From contig JBBQAQ010000011.1 of NCBI GenBank assembly GCA_038316435.1, forward strand, positions 28,609-92,608: a stretch of DNA of 64,000 bases, in the 5' to 3' direction. Source of the stretch: JACJXF01 sp038316435. GTDB taxonomy: Bacteria; Bacteroidota; Bacteroidia; Bacteroidales; GCA-2748055. The translations under genes were made by a program, and so were the position numbers. How positions within the stretch are numbered: the first letter of the stretch is position 1; every line of letters starts with the position of its first letter. Under the pieces are notes generated by a model, which searched no databases, was not told where the DNA came from, and saw nothing but the letters and a program-made list of their open reading frames with translations. Below, one piece after another: positions 26,339 to 36,700 of the stretch.

Positions 26339-28393
26339 ATGATTTTAATGGATAAACGAACCACCATATTCAGACAGTTAATTTTTAATGTAGTCTTACC
26401 GGCAGTCATTGGACTAATGGTTCTTGGAGTATTAAATTATACTCATACAAAAACGATTCTTATTGAGTCAAATAAGACCAAGAACCGCATTATTACCGAT
26501 GAAATCAGGCATATTCATGAAATGCAGGATATGGCCATGGATATACTTGAGGAAGGTCTGGATATAAAAATGCAGAAATACAGTGATGTTCTTACAAAGG
26601 ATATATTTAAGAATACTAAAGGAATTGATAGGGTTGACCTTAACTCCGTAAGGAAAAAAATTGGCATGGATCCCCGTTTTGAGGATATTTATGTAATTAA
26701 CACTAGGGGAGTTGTTGTTAATACAACTTTTGAAAAAGACCGTAACCTCAATCTGTTTAGTTTTGGGGAAGAACACAAAAAGCTTATTGAATCAGTTTTT
26801 TCAGGCAAATCATTCGTTAGTGAGCGTTTTGGAATTGAAAGCACAACCAAAAGAGTTAAAAAGTTTACCTATCAACCAACTCCCGATGGTAAGTATATAA
26901 TTGAACTGGGTATTTATTCCGCCAAAGCAGATTCTGTAATACAATCAATAAAAAACCGGATTAATGAACTTTCCATAAAAGTTAAAAGCATTGTTTCAGT
27001 TGATTTGTTTATCGGACTCGATGCTCCTTTCTCTCTGAATAAAGATGCTACCATTGATCCGATGCACATGGATTTTTATAAAAGCGTTCTTACAACCGGG
27101 AAAACATACGACTTTACAGAGGAAACTGATAAAAAACTCTATCATTATGAGTTTATTTATATGACCCGCAAAAACACAAATCTTTATAAAGAATCTGTAA
27201 TCAGGATTATTTCCAATCGTTCAGACGACAGGGCATTTCTCAGACAGGAACTAATGAAGTTTTTTGCAATTTTTGGAATTATAATACTTGTAGTTGTTAT
27301 CCTGATTTACAGAAAAACAAAAGTTATAACTGATCCTGTAAAAAACCTCCTTGATAAGGTGAACAGGATAACCGATGGTCACATGAATGAAAGAGCTGAT
27401 ATCGTAGGGAACAACGAAATCGCCTCTCTCTCTGAGCAATTCAACAGAATGATTGAACAGTTGGAAAGCTATTATAATGAGTTGGAGGAAAAAGTTCGTG
27501 AAAGAACATCGGAAATTATGGCGCAAAAAGAAGAAATTGAGGCGCAACGCGACTCTATTCAGGAGCAGAGGAACATTCTTTCTGATATAAACGGCTCACT
27601 GCAAAAAGCTTACCTCGAGATTGAAGGCCAGAAAAAGCATATCGAAGACAGTATTCATTATGCCCGCAGAATTCAAAATGCAATTCTTCCCCCTGACGAT
27701 TTTGTTGAAAATTTACTTGTAGATTCTTTTGTGCTTTATAAACCAAAGGATATTGTAAGTGGGGATTTTTACTGGGTTGCTCAAAAAGACGGAATGGCCA
27801 TTGTTGCCGCTGTTGATTGTACAGGACACGGTGTTCCCGGTGCGTTTATGTCAATTGTAGGTTTCAATCAACTTAACATTGCAGTTAATGTTAAAAGCGT
27901 TTCCCAACCTGATGAAATCCTAAACGCTCTGAATGAAGGCGTAACTAAAACTCTTCGACAGACCAGACTTAGCACCTCCGTAAGGGATGGAATGGATATT
28001 TCCCTGATAACCATTGATTACAAGAACAAGAAATTAAACTATGCCGGCGGATATAATCCTTTATTTATTATCCGAAAAGCAGAGTTAATCCAAATTAAAG
28101 CAGACAAGTTCCCGATTGGCGGATATATGGGTGAAAAGCTAAAAGATTTTACCAATAATGAATTTGACCTTCAAAAAGGAGATGTAATTTATCTATTCTC
28201 TGACGGTTATGCAGACCAGTTTGGCGGAACGGATGATTCAAAATTTCTGATTAGAAGGTTTCGTGAACTACTTTTAAAAATACACAATGAACCTATGAAT
28301 GAACAGAAAGAAATTCTTAATCAGGTGCATTATGACTGGAGAGGTAATTCCGTCCAAATAGATGATATTCTGGTTATTGGAATTCGAATCTGA
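26339..28393 (+). CDS. Membrane sensor with HAMP, coiled coil and SpoIIE/PP2C phosphatase
   Basis: The protein has 684 residues from the ATG at 26339, or 681 from the ATG at 26348. Membrane segment 1 (about 14-37) and segment 2 (about 305-325) flank a periplasmic sensor region of about 265 residues with no recognised family. A HAMP linker follows (TDPVKNLLDKVNRITDGHMN), then a Glu-rich coiled coil. The C-terminal PP2C/SpoIIE domain starts near 455 with KPKDIVSGDFYW and holds VDCTGHGVPGAFMS near 491 and the metal-ligand Asp of FSDGYADQFGG. Such phosphatases act on serine- or threonine-phosphorylated partners, typically anti-sigma antagonists. No kinase or antagonist is encoded beside it. It sits 10 bp after the MFS-HEAT gene and 33 bp before the STAND gene. 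Confidence 0.88.
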   Translation: MILMDKRTTIFRQLIFNVVLPAVIGLMVLGVLNYTHTKTILIESNKTKNRIITDEIRHIHEMQDMAMDILEEGLDIKMQKYSDVLTKDIFKNTKGIDRVDLNSVRKKIGMDPRFEDIYVINTRGVVVNTTFEKDRNLNLFSFGEEHKKLIESVFSGKSFVSERFGIESTTKRVKKFTYQPTPDGKYIIELGIYSAKADSVIQSIKNRINELSIKVKSIVSVDLFIGLDAPFSLNKDATIDPMHMDFYKSVLTTGKTYDFTEETDKKLYHYEFIYMTRKNTNLYKESVIRIISNRSDDRAFLRQELMKFFAIFGIIILVVVILIYRKTKVITDPVKNLLDKVNRITDGHMNERADIVGNNEIASLSEQFNRMIEQLESYYNELEEKVRERTSEIMAQKEEIEAQRDSIQEQRNILSDINGSLQKAYLEIEGQKKHIEDSIHYARRIQNAILPPDDFVENLLVDSFVLYKPKDIVSGDFYWVAQKDGMAIVAAVDCTGHGVPGAFMSIVGFNQLNIAVNVKSVSQPDEILNALNEGVTKTLRQTRLSTSVRDGMDISLITIDYKNKKLNYAGGYNPLFIIRKAELIQIKADKFPIGGYMGEKLKDFTNNEFDLQKGDVIYLFSDGYADQFGGTDDSKFLIRRFRELLLKIHNEPMNEQKEILNQVHYDWRGNSVQIDDILVIGIRI

Positions 28394-28426
28394 TATTAAT
28401 TTTTTTTGGTAAAAAAGCAAATTATT

Positions 28427-31400
28427 ATGACTGGTTCAAGCCAAGTAAACCTTCAAAACATAAATCCCTTTCCCGGACTTAGACCTTTTACTAGTCAGGA
28501 AGTTCATCTTTTTTTCGGCAGAGAAGGACAAGTGGACGAGATCGTAAGCAATCTGAAGAAAAATCACTTTGTTGCTGTTGTTGGTGCATCAGGAAGTGGT
28601 AAATCTTCACTTATATATTGTGGCGTTATTCCGTCGTTAATTAAATTATCAGGAACTGAATGGCTAATTGTTAACACCAGACCAGGGAGCTCACCCTTAT
28701 TGAATATTCTAAATGACATCTCAGAAAGAGCTGGGAAAAGCCCTGACTTCGACAATCCATCCGAACTATTCGCATTAAAAGATGGTGTACTTGAATACAT
28801 TCGTAAGATTACCGGAGGTAAAAAGAATGTATTACTAATGATTGATCAGTTCGAAGAGATCTTCCGTTTTAATAAAACTGGCGTAGTTACTGATAAAGCC
28901 GGTGATCACGAAGCATATATAAATTTCATTGTCGATATCGTTAGACAATCGCAATTACCAGTTTATGTGGTTATTACAATGCGATCTGATTTTATTGGAG
29001 AATGCTCGCGCTTCCAGAAGTTCACAACCCTGATAAACCAAAGCAACTATTTGGTTCCCCGAATGACAAGTGCTGACTTCAGAAAAGTAATTGAGGGTCC
29101 CGTAAAAGTTGCAGGTGCTGAAATCGATAAGGCACTTGTTGAAAAATTATTGTCCGACCTTGGTGATAACCCGGACCAATTACCTGTATTGCAACATGTG
29201 TTAATGCGTACCTGGGATTACTGGAAACTTCATAATGATGTTTCAAAACCGCTGTCAGTTTCTGATTATGAAGCTGTTGGACGTATTGAAAAAGCCTTGT
29301 CTGAACACGCAAACGAAGCATACGACGAATTGAACGAAGCTGAAAAAACTGTTTGCGAAAGTATCTTCAGAACTCTTACTGAAAAGGGAGGGGATAACAG
29401 GGGTGTCAGACGACCAACACGAATTTCCCAGCTTGCGGCAATTTCCCAATCAAAATTTGAAGAAATTGAAAAAATATTAGATGTTTTCAGAGCACAAGGG
29501 CGTTCTTTCATCGTGCCAGCATATTCGGTAAAACTGGGCAACGATTCTGTAATCGATATTTCCCATGAATCTTTTATGAGAATTTGGGAAAGGCTTAGAG
29601 TATGGGTAGACGAAGAAGCAACCGCTGTTCAGATGTATAAAAGACTAGCCGAATCAGGTGATTTATTCCAGTCTGGAAAAACAAATTTATGGAGGCCACC
29701 AGATTTGCAACTGGCTCTAAACTGGAGAATTAAAACTAAACCTAGTCTTACTTGGGCTGAGCGTCATGACCCAGCATTTGAGCGCGCAATGGTCTTTCTG
29801 GAGACAAGCGAGAAAGAGTTCGTAAAAGAAGAAGAAAATAAACTTCGTCTTCAGAAACGTCAATTAAGAAGAACACGTATTTTTGCCCTTGTCCTCGGAA
29901 GTGCTGCAATTATTTCCATGGGATTAATTATATGGACACAGCGATTGCGGGTTGAAGCTGAGAAAGAATTTTTAAGGGCAGAAACTCAACGTACTTTAGC
30001 TGAAGAAAAAACTTCTGAAGCAAACGAGCAAAGACTACTGGCTGAAAACGCTGCACATGAGGCCCAAACACAGAAAAATATCGCAGAGGAATCATCAAAA
30101 ATTGCTGAAACCAGAAGGATAGAAGCTGAGGGAAACTTGAAAGAAGCCAAAAGGCAGGAGGCACTTGCGCAAAAAAATCTCTCCGAAGCAAATACTCAGA
30201 AAAAAATTGCTCTGGTTAACGAAAATGAAGCAAATAAGCAAAAGGTTCAAGCAGAAGCAGCAAGAGTTGAAGCATTTCAGCGAAGAATGCTTTCTACAGC
30301 TAAGTCGATGGCGGTGAAATCTATTCAGATGACCAATGACCCCGAGCTTAAAGCATTGATGGCCTATCAAGCATTTCAGTTTAATGAAAAATACAAAGGT
30401 ATTGGCCATGATGTTGATATTTATTCAAGCCTGTATCAATCTCTGAAAACATTGTTAGGTCAGGATTATAATGTACTTAAAGGACACGATAACGCAGTAA
30501 GATCTTTGATTTTTATCCCTGGAACATCAACCTTGATTAGTGCAGGTAGCGATGGAAAAATATTAAAATGGGATATCAATGATATGGCAAAAAAATCGGA
30601 GATAATATCTGAAAATTATGGAGTTATTGAGAAAATTCAAGTCTCTTCTGATGGTAAATTTCTTGTTACCGCAACCAGCAGAGGTGGGATATTATTGTTT
30701 GACCTTAAAAACAAAGCTGAACCAACTCTTCTTTCTGGTGAAAATCAGAATGTTCGGACCATGGCTATCGGGCCTGATAATAAAACCATGTTTACTTCTG
30801 GCTTACTGCCAATAATTGAATACTGGGATTTAGAATCTGGCATTCATTCCAAAATTGCAGAAATCGACTCCAGAATCAACGCTCTTGCAATTTCGCCGGA
30901 TGGAGGAATTCTTGCAGGTGGAACTAAAGATGGCCGGCTAATAATATGGAGAGTTAAGGGAACAACCATTTCACAGGAAGTATACAAAGATCAAGGAAAA
31001 TCTATAAATGCAGTTGCATTCAGCCCCGATGGATCATACCTTTCTTGCGGAAACATATACGGAGACGTTCTTTTGTTTACTGCTGACACATTTAAGTTGG
31101 TTTCAATGTTAACAGGGCACACCGCCAGGGTGACGGATGTAGGCTTTAGCCCCGACAGTAAAACACTTGCAACTTCATCTTTTGATGGAAAAGTACTTTT
31201 CTGGGAACTGGCAAACCTTACAAACCCTCCGATTGTAATGGACGATAATTCAGGATTCGTTTTCTCACTCGCTTTTAGTCCGGATGGAAAACACCTGCTC
31301 AGTTCAAGTGCTGAAGAACCTCGCCTAATAAATCGCCCCGCAATGGCCTCTATGCTGGCATCACAGGTCTGTGGCTTGGTAACTCGTAACTTTACAAAAG

Positions 31401-31498
31401 ATGAGTGGAAAACTTATGTTGGAAGCGATATTCCTTATGAAAAAACTTGCCCCGCTGTAAATAAATTAGAAATTGGAATAAAGAAAAATGAAGAGTAA
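28427..31498 (+). CDS. STAND NTPase (nSTAND1-like) with one TM segment, coiled coil and WD40 repeats
   Basis: The protein has 1023 residues from the ATG at 28427. It opens NPFPGLRPFTSQEVHLFFGR, the hallmark of the nSTAND1 family. Walker A is GASGSGKS (53-60) and Walker B is VLLMIDQFEE (135-144). A helical winged-helix/arm region runs to about 470. One strongly hydrophobic segment (IFALVLGSAAIISMGLIIW, about 484-503) is followed by a 130-residue Glu/Ala/Lys-rich coiled coil of 10-11-residue repeats (AEEKTSEANEQRLLAEN). WD40 repeats fill 684-1000 (LKGHDNAVRSLIF, FSPDGKHLLSSS). By the positive-inside rule the ATPase is cytoplasmic and the WD40 part periplasmic. No effector domain (nuclease, protease, TIR) is visible. 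Its end overlaps the next gene by 11 bp. Confidence 0.88.
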   Translation: MTGSSQVNLQNINPFPGLRPFTSQEVHLFFGREGQVDEIVSNLKKNHFVAVVGASGSGKSSLIYCGVIPSLIKLSGTEWLIVNTRPGSSPLLNILNDISERAGKSPDFDNPSELFALKDGVLEYIRKITGGKKNVLLMIDQFEEIFRFNKTGVVTDKAGDHEAYINFIVDIVRQSQLPVYVVITMRSDFIGECSRFQKFTTLINQSNYLVPRMTSADFRKVIEGPVKVAGAEIDKALVEKLLSDLGDNPDQLPVLQHVLMRTWDYWKLHNDVSKPLSVSDYEAVGRIEKALSEHANEAYDELNEAEKTVCESIFRTLTEKGGDNRGVRRPTRISQLAAISQSKFEEIEKILDVFRAQGRSFIVPAYSVKLGNDSVIDISHESFMRIWERLRVWVDEEATAVQMYKRLAESGDLFQSGKTNLWRPPDLQLALNWRIKTKPSLTWAERHDPAFERAMVFLETSEKEFVKEEENKLRLQKRQLRRTRIFALVLGSAAIISMGLIIWTQRLRVEAEKEFLRAETQRTLAEEKTSEANEQRLLAENAAHEAQTQKNIAEESSKIAETRRIEAEGNLKEAKRQEALAQKNLSEANTQKKIALVNENEANKQKVQAEAARVEAFQRRMLSTAKSMAVKSIQMTNDPELKALMAYQAFQFNEKYKGIGHDVDIYSSLYQSLKTLLGQDYNVLKGHDNAVRSLIFIPGTSTLISAGSDGKILKWDINDMAKKSEIISENYGVIEKIQVSSDGKFLVTATSRGGILLFDLKNKAEPTLLSGENQNVRTMAIGPDNKTMFTSGLLPIIEYWDLESGIHSKIAEIDSRINALAISPDGGILAGGTKDGRLIIWRVKGTTISQEVYKDQGKSINAVAFSPDGSYLSCGNIYGDVLLFTADTFKLVSMLTGHTARVTDVGFSPDSKTLATSSFDGKVLFWELANLTNPPIVMDDNSGFVFSLAFSPDGKHLLSSSAEEPRLINRPAMASMLASQVCGLVTRNFTKDEWKTYVGSDIPYEKTCPAVNKLEIGIKKNEE

Positions 31499-32507
31499 AA
31501 TAAACATAGCACTAATTCTTTTCTTTCTTTCAGCTATAGGATCAAACCTTCTGATTGCACAAGAAAACTGCGCTTTAAACCTTAAAAAAGCTCAGGATCT
31601 TTTTAGTTCCGGGCAAATTGAAGAAATACCCAGCCTTATTGAATCTTGCCTTCAATCGGGCTTTACAAAAGAAGAAAAAGTTCTGGCATATAAAGTTCTT
31701 ATCAATGCATATGTCTTTGACGACAATCTCGAAAAAGCTGAAGCAATTATGCTTGGCTTTCTTAAGAAATACCCGGAATATGAGATTATTAGTATAGACC
31801 CGTCAGAATTTGTAACCTTAATGCAGCTATTTGATAACAGACCTAGATTTTCAATAGGTGTTATAGCAGGTGGAACTTATTCTGTAATTCGTCCGATTGA
31901 ATCCATTAATACAAGTTCAATTAAAGGAAACTATGGCATTTATTCAACATCGGGCATAAGCTATCATGCTGGGATAAGCTTTATTAAAAGTCTGAGTCCA
32001 AAAATTGACCTTTGTCTAGAAGCTGACTATAAAAACACTGTTTTTGACCATTACCTTGACCCTAACAGTTTTACCAGCAATTCATGTTTTGAGGCGCAGC
32101 AAATGATAAATTTCCCTGTTTCTGCAACGTATACAATTGGTAAAGGAAAATATACTCCATTTGCAAGAATAGGCTTGAACTCTGGCTTACTCATCAGTTC
32201 AGGAGTCGATCTGATTACAATGCCGGGTACTGAAAGTCCGAGAATATCTAACCTCGATAATCGTCAAACCTTTTGCTTTTATGGAATAATTGGCGGTGGA
32301 GTTAAATTAAAAGTTCCTAAAGCATATATTTTTCTGGATGTCAGATACAACCTTGGACTTAATAATCAAGTCTTAAATATAGGGCGAAACGATACTCAAT
32401 CTGATGAACTTTTTCTTTATCAGACCAGAGATGATAGTTTCTATCATGACGACCTTAATGTCAGTGTTGGATTTGTAAGAACAATCTACAAACCCAGAAA
32501 AAAATAG
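31488..32507 (+). CDS. Outer-membrane barrel protein with N-terminal TPR-like part
   Basis: The protein has 339 residues. A signal peptide ends near LLIAQ (residue 25). Residues of about 28-115 are helical and TPR-like (LKKAQDLFSSGQIEEIPSL, LEKAEAIMLGFLKKYPEYE). From 120 on, alternating strands (FSIGVIAGGTYSVI, KIDLCLEADYKN) form a predicted 8-10-strand barrel ending SVGFVRTIYKPRKK. No named family is certain. The TPR-plus-barrel layout is common in Bacteroidota envelope complexes. Its ATG lies inside the end of the STAND gene, which predicts translational coupling and so a joint function. Confidence 0.7.
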   Translation: MKSKINIALILFFLSAIGSNLLIAQENCALNLKKAQDLFSSGQIEEIPSLIESCLQSGFTKEEKVLAYKVLINAYVFDDNLEKAEAIMLGFLKKYPEYEIISIDPSEFVTLMQLFDNRPRFSIGVIAGGTYSVIRPIESINTSSIKGNYGIYSTSGISYHAGISFIKSLSPKIDLCLEADYKNTVFDHYLDPNSFTSNSCFEAQQMINFPVSATYTIGKGKYTPFARIGLNSGLLISSGVDLITMPGTESPRISNLDNRQTFCFYGIIGGGVKLKVPKAYIFLDVRYNLGLNNQVLNIGRNDTQSDELFLYQTRDDSFYHDDLNVSVGFVRTIYKPRKK

Positions 32508-32530
32508 TTTAATCTGTTAATCGGAAATTA

Positions 32531-33676
32531 ATGAAAAAAATTCTGTTTGTCATATTTCTTTCAATGTTGCTGATTTCCTGTAAAAAGGAAGTTACTGATT
32601 TGCAGTCCAGCTATTTTACTAGATTTTATGGAGATCCACTTGATGATATTGCCAGTGATGTTGAGTTAACAGCTGATGGTGGATATGCGTTTGCCGCAAC
32701 AACTCAAAGGTCTCTGCCAAGGGTTGATACCGATGTAATGCTTATTACTACTGATAAATTTGGTTTTCAGAATTCGGAAACGATGTATTTTGGGGGCTTG
32801 GGAAATGAGAAATGTAACGGGCTTATTGTTGTTTCTGATGGATATGTTCTTACCGGAACTTCAAACTCAGGGGATGCAGATAGTATATTTCTTATTAAAT
32901 TCGGAACTGATGGTCTTCTGAATTGGCGCTCTTCCTGGGAGAAAGCAGGGCAAGGTAATGATATAGCACTTATTGATAACCAGATTGTTATTTGCGGATA
33001 TTCTCTTGATCCAGGAAACTTTGATAAACAATACCCTTTGCTTTCTTTTTTTGATATGCAAGGGAGCCTGACTAATTTGTTTCCTCCAAAAAGCGATGGG
33101 TATTTTACTTCAATCCTGAAACGCGGAACTGATGTTTTTGGATTTGGTGTATTACTTGGTAAAACCTCTAATCCGGATTTATTTATCGCGGGAGATGGAA
33201 GCGATATTTATGACTTTCCACTCTCTGGAAATGAGACTTCTGCGCGAATAATTAGTGGCCGAAACGGAGGTTTTTTTATTATTGGAACTACCGACCCAAT
33301 TGGTTCTGGGTTTAGTCAGATAGTTGTAAAAAAAGTAGACAATCAATTTGCAGAGGACCTTACATTTAATGCGAATCCGATTGGTCTGGATGCCGATTTC
33401 AGAGGCGTTGATATTCAGGAGATGGAGGATGGTAGTATTGCAGTTCTGGGAGATAAAACCCTCTCCAAAGACTCCGATATTGTATTATATATTTTGAACC
33501 CTGATGGTACTACCCGATCCTCAAAAATCTACGGAAAGACTGGTAACCAGTCTGCAACAGCTTTGAAACTCACTCTCGATGGAGGTCTTGTTATTCTTGG
33601 AAATAATCAGCAAGAAAAGACAAATAGCATGATTACCCTTATAAAGACCGATAAAGAAGGTAATATCTGGGAATAG
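32531..33676 (+). CDS. Lipoprotein with a predicted beta-propeller
   Basis: The protein has 381 residues. The lipobox LLISC places the acylated Cys at about residue 17. The rest has repeated strands of the type 'T-x-D-G-G-Y-x-x-x-G-x-T' (ELTADGGYAFAATT, LTLDGGLVILGNN), as in lipoprotein propellers related to delta-60 and PQQ-like repeats. It should be anchored to the outer membrane or exported to the surface. It lies 23 bp after the barrel gene and 29 bp before the giant secreted protein. Function is unknown; it may be an accessory to either neighbour. Confidence 0.7.
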   Translation: MKKILFVIFLSMLLISCKKEVTDLQSSYFTRFYGDPLDDIASDVELTADGGYAFAATTQRSLPRVDTDVMLITTDKFGFQNSETMYFGGLGNEKCNGLIVVSDGYVLTGTSNSGDADSIFLIKFGTDGLLNWRSSWEKAGQGNDIALIDNQIVICGYSLDPGNFDKQYPLLSFFDMQGSLTNLFPPKSDGYFTSILKRGTDVFGFGVLLGKTSNPDLFIAGDGSDIYDFPLSGNETSARIISGRNGGFFIIGTTDPIGSGFSQIVVKKVDNQFAEDLTFNANPIGLDADFRGVDIQEMEDGSIAVLGDKTLSKDSDIVLYILNPDGTTRSSKIYGKTGNQSATALKLTLDGGLVILGNNQQEKTNSMITLIKTDKEGNIWE

Positions 33677-33705
33677 GAAAAATAACTGGTAAATATTCAT
33701 TGATT

Positions 33706-36700
33706 ATGTTACTTAAAAAACTTATTATATCCTTTGCAATAGTTTGCATCCCTTTTTTTGCTTTTAGCGCAGGGAGTGTTGCAATAACCGGAACAATTAC
33801 AACTAACCATTCTGAGCAGGATATTATCATCGGTGGACAAACAATTACCTTGAGACTTACAAGTGCAACATGGATTTCTACAGTTGCTGATAGCACTAAC
33901 CTCTGGAAAGCTGTATTTTCTTCTTCAGGAAACTGGAGTTCAGTTAGCGCAGCAATTACGTCTGGTAGTTTAACCAGAGTCGACGATACAACCTTTACAA
34001 TTATATTACCAGCAACATCAGCGTATTTAATTACTGCTGATGAGGTTGTAACAATCACAATTCCCAATTCTCTCTTAGCCACTGGAAACACACTTAATAC
34101 CCCAACATTTACTATTACAAATCTGAATCCTGTTCTGACACTTAGTGGAACGGCAAGTCCCAGTTTGTCGGAATCTAATATTCGTGCTGGAAGTTTTACC
34201 GTGATTTTTGATCTTCAATATGATACATGGCAGGCTACTCTGGGGGCAAACAATGCACTATCAACCGCATTTTTAGCAGGCATTTCCGGTAATCAGGATT
34301 GGTCAACCGTTGCAGGTGCACTTAGCTATACCAACATTACCCGCAACTCAGCTACTCGCATTACACTTACTTTACCTGCTGTGGCTACATATGTAATTAC
34401 ATCAAATGAAACCGTGTCTTTTGCTATTCCTGCTGGCTCATATGTGAACGGAACAGCAAGAGCTGCAACAGATCCAACGATTATAGTCAATAACCTTAAT
34501 CCACAAGTTACTATAAGTGGAACTGCAACCCCATCACTTCAGGAAACAAATATTCATACTGGGGGATATACAGTTATTTTTGACGTACAATATGATACTT
34601 GGCACAGTACAATTGGTGCAAATAATTCTGTTTCTACATCATTTTTAGCTGGTATTACAGGTGACAAGGACTGGAGCACAGTAACCACAGCACTTACCTA
34701 TGCAAATCTTACCAGAAATTCTGCAACCAGATTAACACTAACATTACCTGCAATAGGTGATTACTCAATCATAGCAAATGAAACTGTAAGTATAAATGTA
34801 CCTGCGGGTTCCTTTACAGGAGCCGCCGGAGTAAATTCGGGTGTCGCATTTTCAGTAATTAACCAACTAGCCACGGCAAGTGCTACATGGTCGACTGCTT
34901 TAACAACTCAGACTGAAGCTCAAGTTAGGGCAGGTGGACTTACTCTAACGCTGGTTTGTTCAAATAATTGGAATACTAGTCTTTCAGTTCTTAAAACTCA
35001 GTTTATAGCTGGACTTGATGGCGGTGCCGGAAGCGATTGGAATACTAAGATTTTACCAAATATTACGGTTACACACCCGTCAGCAAAAACTGTAATAATT
35101 AGTTTTGCGGGAGACGCAAGCTTCGATATTTCGGCACTCAAAACTATTAATTATGCAATTCCTGGTGCTGCCCTTGCAACAGTAAGTGGAGCACAAATCA
35201 CTACTACTCCTGTAAGTTTTTCTATTAGCCCAGCTTCAACCTCGGTTAGTATTAGCCCTGTTAGTATTAATGAGTCAATCCTAAATGGAGCAACAGTGGA
35301 CGTTGTTTTGTCGGAGGAAACATTTTCAAATCCTGCAATCCTTGATGTTGCTAACTTTTCTCTTTCAACGACTCCTTCAAACACCAGCATTGTATCAGTA
35401 ACTAATAAAACATCAACTAGTGCAAGGTTAACTTTGGCTTACTCTGGTGATATTGATATTAGTGGAAGCCTTGCTGTTACTGTTCTCAGCGGACTAACTG
35501 GAGGCGGAACATTAGTTTCAAATACTGCTACGATTGTTCCTGTAATAGAACCGGTAATTACTCTGGTTTCCATACCAAATCAGACTTATAAAATTGGTGA
35601 TAATGTGCCAGTTACAATTACAGTGCAGAATGACGGCGGGCAAACATTTTCGTTAACCGCTGGAACTATTGGTGGACGAACTATTACAGGACTTGCACGT
35701 ACCAACGTAACCACCTATACAGCATCATTTTCAATTTTAAGCGGCACAACCGATTTTGCTGCAGTTTCAGATATTCCTGTTTCGATACAGATGCAAGTTT
35801 CCGGACGTTCTGGAAATCTTTATTCTACGGCCATTAGCCAGAACAGTGATCTAATTGATGCAAATGCACCTATTATAAGCACCTATCAGGCACTTGGCAC
35901 AGTTTACAAGGTTGGAGATATTGTACAGCTTGTCGCAAATGCTGATCAGCCAGACTATACAGTTGATAATGCTCAAACTAGTATAAATGGAATTCCTTAT
36001 TCATCTTCTTTCTTTGAACTTTTAAGTGAATTCGGGGGTTCTTATTATTTTACGTATCAAGTTTCAGAAAATGATAACGATGTTGCAAATCCTGCAAGTT
36101 TAACAGGACAAATAGCACTTAAGGATGCTGCTGGAAATATTAGTGCAATTAAAGTTGTTTCAGCCATCTCTGGTTCATTTAAAATTGATGCTCATTCACC
36201 TACAATTTCTTTGGTTACTTCTCCGGATAGCACTTATATTCCTGGAGAAACTTTGATTTTTACGCTTAATACAAATGGATCAGGATATACACTTTCATCG
36301 GAAACTTTCATTAATGGCATTTCTTTAGGTTCCGGAAGGTTTTCATTCACCGGAGCAGGGCCGACTTATTCATTGAATTACACTATATTAAGTGGGGATG
36401 CTGTTGTAAGTAAGGGCAATATATCCGTAAATATAGTTCTTAAAGATGCGGCTGGTAATAAATCTAATGCTCTCACAGCTTATTCAAATAATTCAGCAAT
36501 ATATACAACAAAGCCAACTGCAAATATCAGTGGCAATAACTCAATTTGCCTTGGTGATTCAGCTAGTTTGTTTATTAATCTGGCTGGGAAAAGCAACTGG
36601 AACATAATTGTCTCTGATGGTTCGGCCAATATTCCTTTTAATAATATCACAACAAGCCCATTTAGTTTTAAAGTTGCCCCCATTGTGAGTACAAATTATT

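Noticed and set aside
28427..31498. STAND NTPase as an anti-phage (Avs-type) defence gene
   Set aside because: No effector domain is attached, there is a trans-membrane segment and WD40 part, and its neighbours are envelope proteins. Defence islands normally show nucleases or toxins nearby.
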